From Bacteroidia bacterium (lineage in GTDB: Bacteria; Bacteroidota; Bacteroidia; Cytophagales; Cyclobacteriaceae), in NCBI GenBank assembly GCA_030430325.1, contig JAUIFR010000005.1, forward strand, positions 1-37,505: a DNA stretch of 37,505 nt, read 5' to 3'. Below the pieces are notes generated by a model. That model had not been told where the DNA came from. It saw nothing but the letters and a program-made list of their open reading frames with translations, and searched no databases. Shown in pieces: positions 9,401 to 16,915 of this stretch. The translations under genes and the position numbers were made by a program. Numbering within the stretch: position 1 is the first letter of the stretch; every line of letters starts with the position of its first letter.

Positions 9401-10687
9401 GCCGACGTCGTAAATATCATCGCTAGTTACTCTTAGTCGCTCCATCACTTGCTGAGCCGTCAAATTTGGGTATCGAGACCGTATCAAAGCTGCCGTTCCT
9501 GCAACTAGTGGTGCAGCAAATGAAGACCCCAGTACAACCCCATATTTATTGGCATTTAAAGCGGCATAATTAGAGTGGCCAGGCGCCGTGATGTCGATAT
9601 AATAACTATAAGTTGACCAATCTGGCTTGTTATCATTTGTTTGCAAAGCACCCACAGATAGCACATTATCATAACTTGCCGGATAAAATGTAAGCAAATC
9701 ATTTGTGTTGCCAGCTGCTGCCACCACTACCACATCTTTTTCTAACACAACATAATTAATGATATCTTGGGCAAATTGTGAGTAACTTCCCACCCCACCC
9801 CAAGATAAATTGATTACTTTGCATCCTTTATCCGCTGCATACTCAATAGCTTCATAACCAAAATTAAACGAATTATTAGAGGACTTAAAAATCTTAACAG
9901 GCATGTATTTTGAGTTGAATCCGGTGCCAGCCATCCCCAAATTATTATCCGGTGTAGCAGAAGTAAGACTGGCCACAGAGGTGCCATGTTCATCAAAATC
10001 GGCCACTGGACTGTTATCATCATCAGCCATATCCCACCCTAAATAATTATCAACATACCCATCCAAATCATCGTCCACACCATTGATGGGGTCTGCATGG
10101 TTTAAGTATAAATTGGTTAATAGATCACTATGCGCAACGTCTATACCTGTGTCAAGCACACCTATAACTATATTCGTATCACCTTTTTCTATACCCCAAG
10201 CATTATAAGCATTTATCGTACTTAAATAAGACTGTGAACCTTCTGCTTGATCCGCCTCTGGATCATTAGGTTCATAAAGTAATGGTTTAATTTTATAGTA
10301 TGGTTCGGCATAAAGTACCTCTTTTTTTTGAATTAACTGATTGATTATCTGAAATATATCAATATTTTCGTCTAGCGTAAGCTTATAAATTCCTGATAAG
10401 GTATTTTTCCCCATTCGCTCATTGGCATGGGTATGGCTTGGGAACATTTCCTCCGATGAAATAAGGGGTATATCTTTAATAATTTGATTAATATCAGGTA
10501 ACTGATTGCCCAATTTTTCATTTTCATAGCCAGCTGTGTGATTTTTTAGGCGGACTATAATCGTGCCTTTAATATATTCACTTTCATTAATACTTTGAGC
10601 AACGGTTTCAATTTGTGCTTTCAATGCAGTGATGGTATTGAAGGCACAAATACAAATAAAAAATATAATTCTCAACTTTCTGGGCAT
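6461..10687 (-). CDS. Secreted S8 (subtilisin-like) protease with PKD-like domains and T9SS sorting tail
   Basis: A 1408-residue exported serine protease. The ATG at 10687 is chosen over the one at 10753 because it gives a good signal peptide (MPRKLRIIFFICICAFNT, cleavage probably after LKA). A propeptide-like region (GTIIVRLKNHTAGYENEK) precedes the peptidase domain, about residues 150-420, with Asp179 (VLDTGID), His234 (DEHGTSVA), oxyanion Asn327 (AAAGN) and Ser389 (GSSFAAP). Beta-rich segments follow, with two PKD-like domains (WDWDLGN and WTWDFGN motifs). The last ~75 residues (SFQVFPNPTQDHININ ... GIYYLEIQ) match a type A T9SS sorting domain. It probably crosses the outer membrane by type IX secretion. 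The substrate is unknown. It is transcribed alone, convergent to hpf. Confidence 0.92.
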   Translation of the reverse strand: MPRKLRIIFFICICAFNTITALKAQIETVAQSINESEYIKGTIIVRLKNHTAGYENEKLGNQLPDINQIIKDIPLISSEEMFPSHTHANERMGKNTLSGIYKLTLDENIDIFQIINQLIQKKEVLYAEPYYKIKPLLYEPNDPEADQAEGSQSYLSTINAYNAWGIEKGDTNIVIGVLDTGIDVAHSDLLTNLYLNHADPINGVDDDLDGYVDNYLGWDMADDDNSPVADFDEHGTSVASLTSATPDNNLGMAGTGFNSKYMPVKIFKSSNNSFNFGYEAIEYAADKGCKVINLSWGGVGSYSQFAQDIINYVVLEKDVVVVAAAGNTNDLLTFYPASYDNVLSVGALQTNDNKPDWSTYSYYIDITAPGHSNYAALNANKYGVVLGSSFAAPLVAGTAALIRSRYPNLTAQQVMERLRVTSDDIYDVGNNLSFNELLGKGRLNMYNALVAHSDLSVRASEISYDNGIGEFAFHGDTVEITAGFTNYLDSIRSVTVTLTTTSPYAQVIDSVFTVGSLGTLKSTSNEDDPFLVYLSQDTPPSTSIIIRLGYEGINYSDYEYFEIRTTSDQLILTAGDLSMDFNSVGNLGLSTGISYKNETILSSAGLIITNSENNVSDNAIITFGSNTHNADFISEESLKLYGNSEADLDARSVFIENPELQNNIGIKVEQRILAWDDISDNDFMVVEYRVINTTDNPVNDVEVALFADWDIGDYTKNKANYDAVNMLGYACNNTQDQFAGLALISAHTPSYYAIDRGGFNGNVQELDDLFTDSEKYFYCSNGVAKQNAGTLGDGNDIAHMMGASIPSIGAQSAEKITFVVIAASSLASLQSKLAQAIEKYDDYYEAPPVLGGFAFCSGGTVTINPHQGEVYEFYDDIDLNDLLEIGTEYTTPILNDSRYYYVISKDESYDGDIQRVKAYVKNPNPDFTISPDTLFLDESGNTSVQFTDQSLDGVQWDWDLGNDFISNLQNPVSQYEEVGEYDISMVVQNDVGCEDAVQKKLVVVQRSLMPIIDDQTICKYDAIELTASNTDQIKVYAKQNLSQLLYTGDRFVSGPIVSDTIFYVTNIGGTYESLGNEVSIRLHPLTAEFQYHIDTLNLASNAIKFVNSSTGFSESSWYQNGQLFSTEEHPSLIFTSNTDMEIMLVVSNSFACKDTLVQHIEFKESSSPSISDITICAGSSAVIQPQGGHYFNFYADENKSTIVSRGSLLSTEPLYSDTIFYITSVDNLIESELVSVNIFVNNAAFSFSPSDIIESGEHIKFTPNSSEADSWTWDFGNGIVKNEQSPTIAYQDDGEYDVTLIASFSGGCYDTLTQTMGISSITNTPPHYSFQVFPNPTQDHININKLPSNWELIRVMDQLGREVKYISNEYIPKRSLKVDFRGLNQGIYYLEIQTNHEMYRIKVLYRKD

Positions 10688-10905
10688 ACTAATTATAACG
10701 AAAAATTTTGAAGAAAAGTTTGAATGAGCAAGAATTACTACCCAATTGATCAAAAATAAGTGAAATGTTTATGAATTAATAGGTCATTTTAGTGTAAAAT
10801 TACCTAGGTGGGTTTGAGTCTAAAAACAGATTAATTAATTTGAAATTGAGTAAAAAAAAACTTAAAAAAGCCAGAAATTATTAAAGGAAGGCATTAACTT
10901 GAAGT

Positions 10906-10913
10906 TAAATTTG
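10906..10913 (+). promoter_or_regulatory. Candidate -7 box for uvrA
   Basis: TAAATTTG fits the Bacteroidota -7 consensus TAnnTTTG and lies 16 bp before the uvrA start. No clear -33 TTTG is seen at the right distance. Such boxes occur by chance in AT-rich DNA. Confidence 0.3.
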
Positions 10914-10929
10914 GCAGAAAACAACTATC

Positions 10930-13758
10930 ATGCTCGAACAAACTAAAAAATCAACTTATACGGACAAATTTGATCAGCTTGATCCCAAGAAATACATCAT
11001 TATTAAAGGTGCAAAGGTTAATAATTTAAAAAACCTAAGTGTAGCCATTCCACGGAACAAGTTGATTGTCATTACAGGTTTGTCAGGTTCTGGCAAAAGC
11101 TCGCTGGCATTTGACACCCTTTTTGCTGAAGGCCAACGGATGTATGTAGAGAGTTTAAGTTCCTATGCACGCCAATTTTTAGGAAGAATGGAAAAGCCTG
11201 AGGTTGAGTATATTAAGGGTGTATCTCCTGCTATTGCTATTGAACAAAAAGTTAATACCAGAAACCCACGTTCCACAGTTGGTACTAGCACGGAGATTTA
11301 CGATTACCTAAAATTATTATTTGCGCGTGTAGGTAAAACCTATTCACCCGTTAGTGGCAAAATTGTTAAAAATCATCAGGTTTCTGATGTAGTTACCTAT
11401 ATTTTAGGGTTTCCTGAAGGCAGCAAGTATTCGATTTCTGCTCCACTTCATATCCCTAAAGACCGTAAGTTATCTCAAGAGTTAGCTATTATTTTACAGA
11501 AAGGTTATACAAGAATTTGGCACAAAGAGGAGGTTTTATTTATAGAAGACCTCATCGAGAATAAGACCAAGAAATTAAATGGTGCTGAAATATTGATAGA
11601 CCGATCTGTGGTAAAGCATGATAGTGAGGAAGAAAGGTATAGAATGGCCGATTCTATTGAAATTGCACTATTCGAGGGGCAAGGTGAGTGTGTTATTAGG
11701 GATGAAAATGGTAAATCTCAGACTTTTTCGGATAAATTTGAACTTGACGGCATACTTTTTGAGCAGCCCAGCGTCAACTTCTTTAGTTTTAATAATCCTT
11801 ATGGAGCTTGTAAAACGTGTGAGGGATTCGGTAACGTCATCGGCATTGACCCTAATATTGTTATTCCAGATAAAACACTCTCCATATTCGAGGATGCTAT
11901 TGCCCCTTGGCGCTCAGAGAGCATGAGCAAATGGAAGAAAAAGCTCATCGAAACAGCTGATCAATTCAGTTTTCCGATACATCGCCCATTCGAAGACCTT
12001 GATAAGGAGCAACAACAGCTCGTTTGGGATGGAAATGAACATTTTGAAGGCATCAATAGCTTTTTTAAGACCATTGAGTCAAAAAGTCATAAAATTCAAT
12101 ACCGTGTACTGCTATCGAGGTATCGTGGGCGTACTGTTTGCCCAGACTGTAGAGGCACTAGGCTAAGAAAAGATGCTTCTTATGTTAAAATTAATGATAA
12201 ATCCATCATAGATTTTGTATTGTTACCTGTTGATAAGGCACTTGAATTCATCAGTGAACTTGCTCTTTCTGAGCATGATGCCAAAATTGCTAATCGACTG
12301 GTAAAAGAAATTAAGCATAGGCTAAGCTACCTGTGTGATGTAGGGCTAGGTTACTTAAATCTAAATCGATTAACTTCTAGCTTGAGTGGTGGAGAATACC
12401 AGCGGATTAAGCTAGCTACATCATTAGGAAGTGCCTTAGTTGGCTCCATGTATATTTTGGATGAGCCCAGTATTGGTTTGCATCCAAGAGATACAAACCG
12501 ATTAATTAGTGTATTAAAGCATCTCAGAGATTTAGGAAATACGGTAATTGTGGTGGAGCATGAGGAAGAAGTTATGCTGGCGGCCGATCAACTCATCGAT
12601 ATTGGGCCAGGGGCGGGCTCTCATGGTGGGGAATTGACTTTTCAGGGTGAAATTACCTCCGCAAGTTTAGATAGTCCATCCTTAACCATTCATTATTTAA
12701 AAGCACAACAAAAGCGCGTGCAATCACCTAAGCGAAGTTGGCGTAATGCCATTGAGTTTCATGGTGGTTTTGCCCATAATTTAAAAAATGTAACCGTAAA
12801 GCTGCCATTAGGTGTGATGACCACTATTACTGGTGTAAGTGGATCAGGTAAGTCTAGCCTAGTAAATGAGGTGATGATTCCTGCATTGAATGCACAGGTT
12901 TCTGGTGCTGGGGGTTTACAAGGTAAGCTAAAAACCATCACTGGCGATTATAAAATAATAACTCAATTAGAGTTTGTAAACCAGCAACCTATTGGGAAAT
13001 CCTCTAGAAGCAATCCCGTAACTTATGTAAAAGCGTACGACAATATTAGGCAATTATTTACTAATCAGTCACTTGCAAAACAGCGAGGTTATAAACCATC
13101 ACATTTTTCATTTAATGTAGATGGGGGACGTTGCGATGCTTGTCTTGGCGAGGGTACCACTAAAGTAGAGATGCAGTTTATGGCTGATATTTATTTGACG
13201 TGCGAGGCTTGCCAGGGTCAACGTTTCAAAGATGATATATTGGAGATAGAGTTTGAGGGTAAAAATATTGCGCAAGTATTAGAATTAACCGTTGAAGAGA
13301 GCCTAACCTTTTTTAAAGGACATAAGGGTATTATAAATAAACTTGAACCTTTATCCAAAACAGGGCTCGATTATATTCAGCTTGGCCAGGCATCGAATAC
13401 ACTAAGTGGTGGTGAGGCCCAAAGGGTAAAGTTAGCTGCGTTTTTAGGGAAAGTGAAAGATAACAATAGCGAACATATCTTATTTATATTTGATGAGCCT
13501 ACTACTGGCTTACATATGCACGATATCCAGAAGCTCCTCTTTTCTCTGAATCAACTCATTGAAAAGGGAAATTCAGTATTAATTATTGAGCATAATTTGG
13601 ATATGATTCAATCGGCTGACTGGGTAATCGATCTAGGCCCCGAAGGTGGCGAAAAGGGAGGGCAAGTATGTTACCAAGGCACGGCAGATGGATTAATTAA
13701 GGAAAAATCAAATTATACCGGCCAATATTTAAAGCAACATATTGAAAAGCAACAATGA
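10930..13758 (+). CDS. uvrA: Excinuclease ABC subunit A
   Basis: The damage-recognition ATPase of nucleotide excision repair; it loads UvrB at lesions. At 942 residues it is full length. Two ABC modules are visible: Walker A GLSGSGKS at residues 50-57 and GVSGSGKS at 635-642, each with an LSGGE signature (SSLSGGEYQRIKLA; NTLSGGEAQRVKLA) and Walker B (ILDEPSIGLH; IFDEPTTGLH). Zinc-binding pairs are present (CKTC from residue 294, CPDC, CDAC, CEAC). The N-terminus has the usual IIIKGAKVNNLKNLSV. It stands alone after a 242-bp divergent intergenic region shared with the S8 protease. Confidence 0.97.
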   Translation: MLEQTKKSTYTDKFDQLDPKKYIIIKGAKVNNLKNLSVAIPRNKLIVITGLSGSGKSSLAFDTLFAEGQRMYVESLSSYARQFLGRMEKPEVEYIKGVSPAIAIEQKVNTRNPRSTVGTSTEIYDYLKLLFARVGKTYSPVSGKIVKNHQVSDVVTYILGFPEGSKYSISAPLHIPKDRKLSQELAIILQKGYTRIWHKEEVLFIEDLIENKTKKLNGAEILIDRSVVKHDSEEERYRMADSIEIALFEGQGECVIRDENGKSQTFSDKFELDGILFEQPSVNFFSFNNPYGACKTCEGFGNVIGIDPNIVIPDKTLSIFEDAIAPWRSESMSKWKKKLIETADQFSFPIHRPFEDLDKEQQQLVWDGNEHFEGINSFFKTIESKSHKIQYRVLLSRYRGRTVCPDCRGTRLRKDASYVKINDKSIIDFVLLPVDKALEFISELALSEHDAKIANRLVKEIKHRLSYLCDVGLGYLNLNRLTSSLSGGEYQRIKLATSLGSALVGSMYILDEPSIGLHPRDTNRLISVLKHLRDLGNTVIVVEHEEEVMLAADQLIDIGPGAGSHGGELTFQGEITSASLDSPSLTIHYLKAQQKRVQSPKRSWRNAIEFHGGFAHNLKNVTVKLPLGVMTTITGVSGSGKSSLVNEVMIPALNAQVSGAGGLQGKLKTITGDYKIITQLEFVNQQPIGKSSRSNPVTYVKAYDNIRQLFTNQSLAKQRGYKPSHFSFNVDGGRCDACLGEGTTKVEMQFMADIYLTCEACQGQRFKDDILEIEFEGKNIAQVLELTVEESLTFFKGHKGIINKLEPLSKTGLDYIQLGQASNTLSGGEAQRVKLAAFLGKVKDNNSEHILFIFDEPTTGLHMHDIQKLLFSLNQLIEKGNSVLIIEHNLDMIQSADWVIDLGPEGGEKGGQVCYQGTADGLIKEKSNYTGQYLKQHIEKQQ

Positions 13759-13797
13759 AGAAAAACGGTTTGAATACCTTATAAACAAACCATTATT

Positions 13798-13825
13798 TTG
13801 AATGAATTGTGCAAAATTAGTTCAA
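13798..13825. repeat. 28-bp intergenic palindrome, copy 3
   Basis: Arms TTGAA...TTCAA with inner AATT...AATT around TGCA, 11 of 14 base pairs matched. It lies 39 bp after the uvrA stop. Confidence 0.8.
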
Positions 13826-13859
13826 TATTTGCTTGTTATTGACAAGATCCAGCATTAAA

Positions 13860-13887
13860 TTCAATGTATTTTGCAAAATACGTTTAA
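13860..13887. repeat. 28-bp intergenic palindrome, copy 4
   Basis: Contains a perfect 16-bp core palindrome GTATTTTGCAAAATAC. It lies 62 bp after copy 3, in the same uvrA-downstream spacer. Confidence 0.8.
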
Positions 13888-13919
13888 AATGAAAACATCA
13901 TCGGTGTTTTAGAATAATT

Positions 13920-14129
13920 ATGGTGAATTTAAAAAATAAAGCCCCACAATTCAACCAAATCAAAATATTATTTAGTTATCAAGGCAACAAATACGAAATT
14001 GTACCAACCCATGTTGTTCAAAAAATGCAACTCAATAAAGTAAAGCCTATACACTCTCAACCAGTGTTTGCTGATCAGTTTTTATTTGCTTATAAAGTTA
14101 ATAGCTCTGTTTTAAAAGAGTTTAAGTAA
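13920..14129 (+). CDS. Small hypothetical protein (69 aa)
   Basis: An ATG-started frame of 69 residues, basic and without a signal peptide, membrane segment or motif I recognise (it includes KILFSYQGNKYEIVP). It lies between uvrA and the hip operators, outside the three operator repeats, so it is unlikely to be part of the hip transcript. It could be a real small gene or a chance frame; the non-random, amphipathic look of the protein slightly favours real. Confidence 0.4.
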   Translation: MVNLKNKAPQFNQIKILFSYQGNKYEIVPTHVVQKMQLNKVKPIHSQPVFADQFLFAYKVNSSVLKEFK

Positions 14130-14166
14130 ATATTTTTGGGTTTTCTCTTCATTTTCAGTCGAACTT

Positions 14167-14184
14167 TATATTTAAAAGCATATA
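14167..14184. promoter_or_regulatory. Putative HipB operator O1
   Basis: TATAT-N8-ATATA inverted repeat. It lies inside a 21-bp stretch (14166-14186) repeated exactly 80 bp downstream. The 5-N8-5 layout equals that of the E. coli hip operator TATCC-N8-GGATA. Confidence 0.65.
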
Positions 14185-14206
14185 ATTTGGTTATTTTTAC
14201 TAATAT

Positions 14207-14224
14207 TATATGTAATTAGATATA
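14207..14224. promoter_or_regulatory. Putative HipB operator O2
   Basis: TATAT-N8-ATATA with a spacer different from O1 and O3, starting 40 bp after O1. It covers where the -33 element of the hip promoter should lie, so binding here would block RNA polymerase. Confidence 0.65.
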
Positions 14225-14230
14225 ATTTCA

Positions 14231-14238
14231 TATATTTG
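14231..14238 (+). promoter_or_regulatory. Candidate -7 box of the hipBST promoter
   Basis: TATATTTG is a perfect match to the Bacteroidota -7 consensus TAnnTTTG, 26 bp before the hipB ATG and between O2 and O3. The -33 element is not evident and may be masked by the operators. Confidence 0.5.
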
Positions 14239-14246
14239 CATTGAAT

Positions 14247-14264
14247 TATATTTAAAAGCATATA
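14247..14264. promoter_or_regulatory. Putative HipB operator O3
   Basis: TATAT-N8-ATATA starting 40 bp after O2, with the same spacer as O1. Its last base directly precedes the hipB ATG at 14265, so occupancy would cover the start of the mRNA. Confidence 0.65.
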
Positions 14265-14474
14265 ATGAAGCAGTTGGCACAGTTTGTAAAAGACCGTAGA
14301 AAAGAAGTTAATCTTACACAAGAAGAGTTTGCGATGCGAACGGGAGTGGCACTTACGGTTGTTCGTAAAATCGAACAGGGTAAAACAAACCTTAATATGG
14401 ATAAAGTTAATCTAGTATTGGCTATGTTTGGTCATGAACTAGCTCCGGTTAATAGTAAAGACTTGAATAAATGA
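14265..14474 (+). CDS. hipB: HipB-like antitoxin, Xre-family DNA-binding protein
   Basis: A 69-residue Xre/HTH protein. The whole length is a five-helix HTH domain (LAQFVKDRRKEVNLTQEEFA, recognition helix region VALTVVRKIEQGKTN). This is the DNA-binding, autorepressing component of hip toxin-antitoxin systems. It is smaller than E. coli HipB (88 aa) and lacks most of the C-terminal tail. The start codon directly abuts operator O3, and the stop overlaps the next gene by 4 bp (ATGA). Three matching palindromes upstream support autoregulation. Confidence 0.88.
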   Translation: MKQLAQFVKDRRKEVNLTQEEFAMRTGVALTVVRKIEQGKTNLNMDKVNLVLAMFGHELAPVNSKDLNK

Positions 14475-14806
14475 GAAAGGGTTATGTTTATTATAAAGAT
14501 CATCTAGCAGGTATACTTACAGAAACACAAGAAGGTGAATTTATATTTCAATATGATAATCAATATATAAAGGATTATCCGGATAAATTCTTAACATTTA
14601 CAATGCCCGTAACAGACAAACCATATATAGAAAATAGACTATTTCCTTTTTTTGAAGGGCTAATTCCAGAGGGATGGTTATTAGATATTGCCTCTAATAA
14701 CTGGAAAATTAATAAAACGGACCGAATGGGGTTATTATTGGCATGCTGTCAGAATTGTATAGGTGCCGTAAGTGTTGAGCCAATATTAGAAACTAATGGG
14801 AAATAA
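14471..14806 (+). CDS. hipS: HipS-like protein (stand-alone HipA N-terminal subdomain)
   Basis: A 111-residue protein equal to the N-terminal subdomain of HipA (Couple_hipA family): the frame begins KGYVYYKDHLAGILTE and carries the hallmark FFEGLIPEGWLLDIA and the end CIGAVSVEPI. In the tricistronic hipBST system of E. coli O127, the equivalent protein HipS is the antitoxin that neutralises the kinase HipT, with a Trp inserted near the active site; Trp69 or Trp78 here could play that part (inference). It overlaps hipB by 4 bp and hipT by 11 bp. It is not a frameshift fragment: it has its own start and stop, and the kinase has its own N-terminal module. Confidence 0.82.
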   Translation: MRKGYVYYKDHLAGILTETQEGEFIFQYDNQYIKDYPDKFLTFTMPVTDKPYIENRLFPFFEGLIPEGWLLDIASNNWKINKTDRMGLLLACCQNCIGAVSVEPILETNGK

Positions 14807-15740
14807 ATGCATATATTGTTACGAGCCAATTGATAGTAGAAGTGACTTCCACGAAAAGTGCTCAATGCAATTTTTTGGAACAACAAGCCCACCAGAATTA
14901 ATGTATTCTTTAAACCAAATGGATGAACTTGCAATAAGTACTGTAAAAAGAAGCATTACAGTGCCAGGAGTTCAGCCAAAATTATCCATGTCCATAATTC
15001 ACAAAACAAAGGAAGTAGATAATAGGCTTACAGTTGTAGGTGCATTAGGAGGACAATTTATTTTAAAACCGCCTTCTATAAGATTTTCAGAAATGCCAGA
15101 AAATGAACATGTTACTATGAGAATAGCCGAAGCATTTGGAATTCGGGTTGTTCAATCCTCATTAATTAGATTAAAATCTGGAGAACTATCTTACATAACA
15201 AAACGCCTTGATCGAACGAGAACAGGTGAAAAGATTCATATGCTCGATATGTTTCAGATTACAAGTGCATTTGATAAATATAAAAGCTCAATGGAAAAAG
15301 TCGGAAAAGCATTAGATAGTTATTCTAGTAACACTTTACTCGATAAAACTTATTATTTTGATCTAGCATTGTTTGTGTTTTTGACAGGTAACAATGATAT
15401 GCATTTGAAAAACTTCTCAATGATTGAGCACCCTTCTGGTTGGGGTTTGGCACCAGCGTATGACTTATTAAATGTTTCAATCGTTTTACCTGAAGATACG
15501 GAAGAACTTGCCCTTACATTGGCTGGAAAAAAAAAGAAGTTAAAAAGAGAGCATTTCGAGCATTTGGGAAAAGATTTAAAATTAACTAACAAACAAATTC
15601 AAAGAGCATTTAACAATGTAATCAAAAATAAGCCTAGCGCTTTAAAATGGGTAAATCAATCATTTTTGTCAAATGAAATGAAAGTTGCCTATAGCGAATT
15701 ACTTGAAAAACGCTATAAACAGTTGGGGTTTACAAATTAG
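14796..15740 (+). CDS. hipT: HipT-like serine/threonine kinase toxin (HipA C-terminal domain)
   Basis: A 314-residue HipA-fold kinase without the HipA N-terminal subdomain, close to the length of HipT. Visible elements: Gly-rich loop with possible autophosphorylation residues Ser53-Ile-Thr55 (SITVPGVQPKLS), ATP-binding Lys91 (FILKPPS), catalytic loop Asp201...Asn206 (GNNDMHLKNFS) and metal-binding Asp223 (APAYDLL). The first 28 residues hold a small CxxC...HxxC knuckle (Cys5, Cys8, His19, Cys22) before FFGT. HipA phosphorylates GltX and E. coli HipT phosphorylates TrpS, so an aminoacyl-tRNA synthetase target is likely but unproven. The stop lies 8 bp from the convergent bioB stop. Confidence 0.87.
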   Translation: MGNKCIYCYEPIDSRSDFHEKCSMQFFGTTSPPELMYSLNQMDELAISTVKRSITVPGVQPKLSMSIIHKTKEVDNRLTVVGALGGQFILKPPSIRFSEMPENEHVTMRIAEAFGIRVVQSSLIRLKSGELSYITKRLDRTRTGEKIHMLDMFQITSAFDKYKSSMEKVGKALDSYSSNTLLDKTYYFDLALFVFLTGNNDMHLKNFSMIEHPSGWGLAPAYDLLNVSIVLPEDTEELALTLAGKKKKLKREHFEHLGKDLKLTNKQIQRAFNNVIKNKPSALKWVNQSFLSNEMKVAYSELLEKRYKQLGFTN

Positions 15741-15748
15741 TTTCTCAG

Positions 15749-16732
15749 TCAACCCTTCTGCTCCGCCGGAGCACATTCCTTAAAGGCCTTTCTGGGTTTC
15801 AAACCTAATACTTTAAACATTTCTTGGTCACTTTGCGTACCAGGGTTGGGGGTAGTAAGTAATTTATCACCAGCAAAAATGGAGTTTGCCCCAGCCATAA
15901 AGCACATAGCCTGCTGCTCTGTACCCATTTCAAGGCGCCCAGCGGACAGCCTAATCATTGTTTTGGGCATCATGATTCTGGCAGTGGCAATCATCCTGAT
16001 CATCTCCCAAATGGATACTCTTTTTTGGTCCTCAAGTGGTGTGCCCGGTACGGGTACCAGTGCATTTACAGGTACAGATTCCGGCTGTGTATCCATATTG
16101 GCAAGTGTCATGAGCATACCAATGCGGTCCTCATCAGACTCGCCCATACCAATAATTCCTCCAGAGCAGGCTGATATGCCAGCTCCCTGCACATTTTTTA
16201 TAGTATCTAGCCTATCGTCGTATTGCCTAGTAGAAATTACCTTATCATAATACTCCTCACTCGTATCCAAATTATGATTGTAGGCATATAAACCTGCCTC
16301 TTTTAATTTATCGGCTTGCTCCTTGGTAAGCATGCCAAGTGTGCAGCATACCTCCATACCCAAATCATTTACTCCTTTTACCATTTCGAGTACTTTGTCG
16401 AAGTCACGGTTGTCCCGAACTTCCCTCCAAGCTGCCCCCATACAAAAGCGTGTACTGCCATCTTCTTTGGCTTGTTTAGCATTGGCAATGACTACATCTG
16501 GGTCCATCAACTTATGAACGTCAACATCAGTATGATACCTCGCTGCTTGAGGGCAATAGGCACAATCTTCCACACATCCACCAGTTTTTATGGACAACAA
16601 AGTACAAACCTGTACTTCTTGAGGGTCATGATGCTCCCTATGCACCACAGAAGCCCTATGAATTAATTCTAATATTGGTGAATGATATATATTTTCAACT
16701 GATTCTAAATCCCAATGTTTCTGTTGACTCAT
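15749..16732 (-). CDS. bioB: Biotin synthase
   Basis: A radical-SAM enzyme of 327 residues that inserts sulphur into dethiobiotin, the last step of biotin synthesis. The radical-SAM cluster motif is C53-x3-C57-x2-C60 (GGCVEDCAYC). Cysteines of the [2Fe-2S] site appear in MEVCCTLG and ISACSGG, and the conserved Arg in IRLSAGR. The frame continues upstream to 16873, but that part is not BioB-like, so the start is set at 16732 (MSQQKHW); the ATG at 16741 is a close alternative. No other bio gene is in the window. A terminator-like hairpin lies in the leader. Confidence 0.95.
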   Translation of the reverse strand: MSQQKHWDLESVENIYHSPILELIHRASVVHREHHDPQEVQVCTLLSIKTGGCVEDCAYCPQAARYHTDVDVHKLMDPDVVIANAKQAKEDGSTRFCMGAAWREVRDNRDFDKVLEMVKGVNDLGMEVCCTLGMLTKEQADKLKEAGLYAYNHNLDTSEEYYDKVISTRQYDDRLDTIKNVQGAGISACSGGIIGMGESDEDRIGMLMTLANMDTQPESVPVNALVPVPGTPLEDQKRVSIWEMIRMIATARIMMPKTMIRLSAGRLEMGTEQQAMCFMAGANSIFAGDKLLTTPNPGTQSDQEMFKVLGLKPRKAFKECAPAEQKG

Positions 16733-16820
16733 AATTTTCATATATTTATAGGAGTGTAAAGGTATGATTTTTCTAGGATCTTTAAAATTGGGTAGGTAAA
16801 AATATAAGCAGGCATGGTCT

Positions 16821-16855
16821 AAAATAAAAAAACACGTGTATTCAAAATACACGTG
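16821..16855 (-). terminator. Intrinsic terminator in the bioB leader (minus strand)
   Basis: Perfect 9-bp stem CACGTGTAT / ATACACGTG with a 5-base loop. Read on the minus strand it is followed by TTTTTTTATTTT. It lies about 190 nt after the stop of the upstream minus-strand membrane-protein gene and about 90 nt before bioB. It may end the upstream transcript or act as an attenuator. Confidence 0.7.
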
Positions 16856-16896
16856 CTGACAAAAAATAAACAAAACAAGTCATTTTTGTCTCTTGA

Positions 16897-16915
16897 CCTG
16901 ATTTTATAAATCAGG
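16897..16915 (-). other. Small hairpin upstream of the bioB-leader terminator
   Basis: Perfect inverted repeat CCTGATTT-TAT-AAATCAGG, 42 bp from the terminator stem. The 300 bp between bioB and the upstream membrane-protein gene hold only these two hairpins; I see no gene there. No biotin operator or known riboswitch was recognised. Confidence 0.4.

Noticed and set aside
6461-10753. Several 60-100-codon frames opposite or within the S8 protease, uvrA and helicase genes
   Set aside because: They are shadow frames without recognisable protein features; the main frames have complete domain sets.
14471-15740. hipS and hipT as a frameshifted or broken hipA
   Set aside because: Both frames have their own starts and stops, the kinase begins with an intact Cys/His module, and the three-gene order equals known hipBST systems.
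15759-15773. Hairpin TGCTCC-GCC-GGAGCA near the hipT/bioB junction as a terminator
   Set aside because: It lies within the bioB coding end and no T run follows on either strand.
16733-16873. N-terminal extension of BioB to the upstream in-frame start
   Set aside because: The extra residues are hydrophobic, translate the terminator region, and are not BioB-like.
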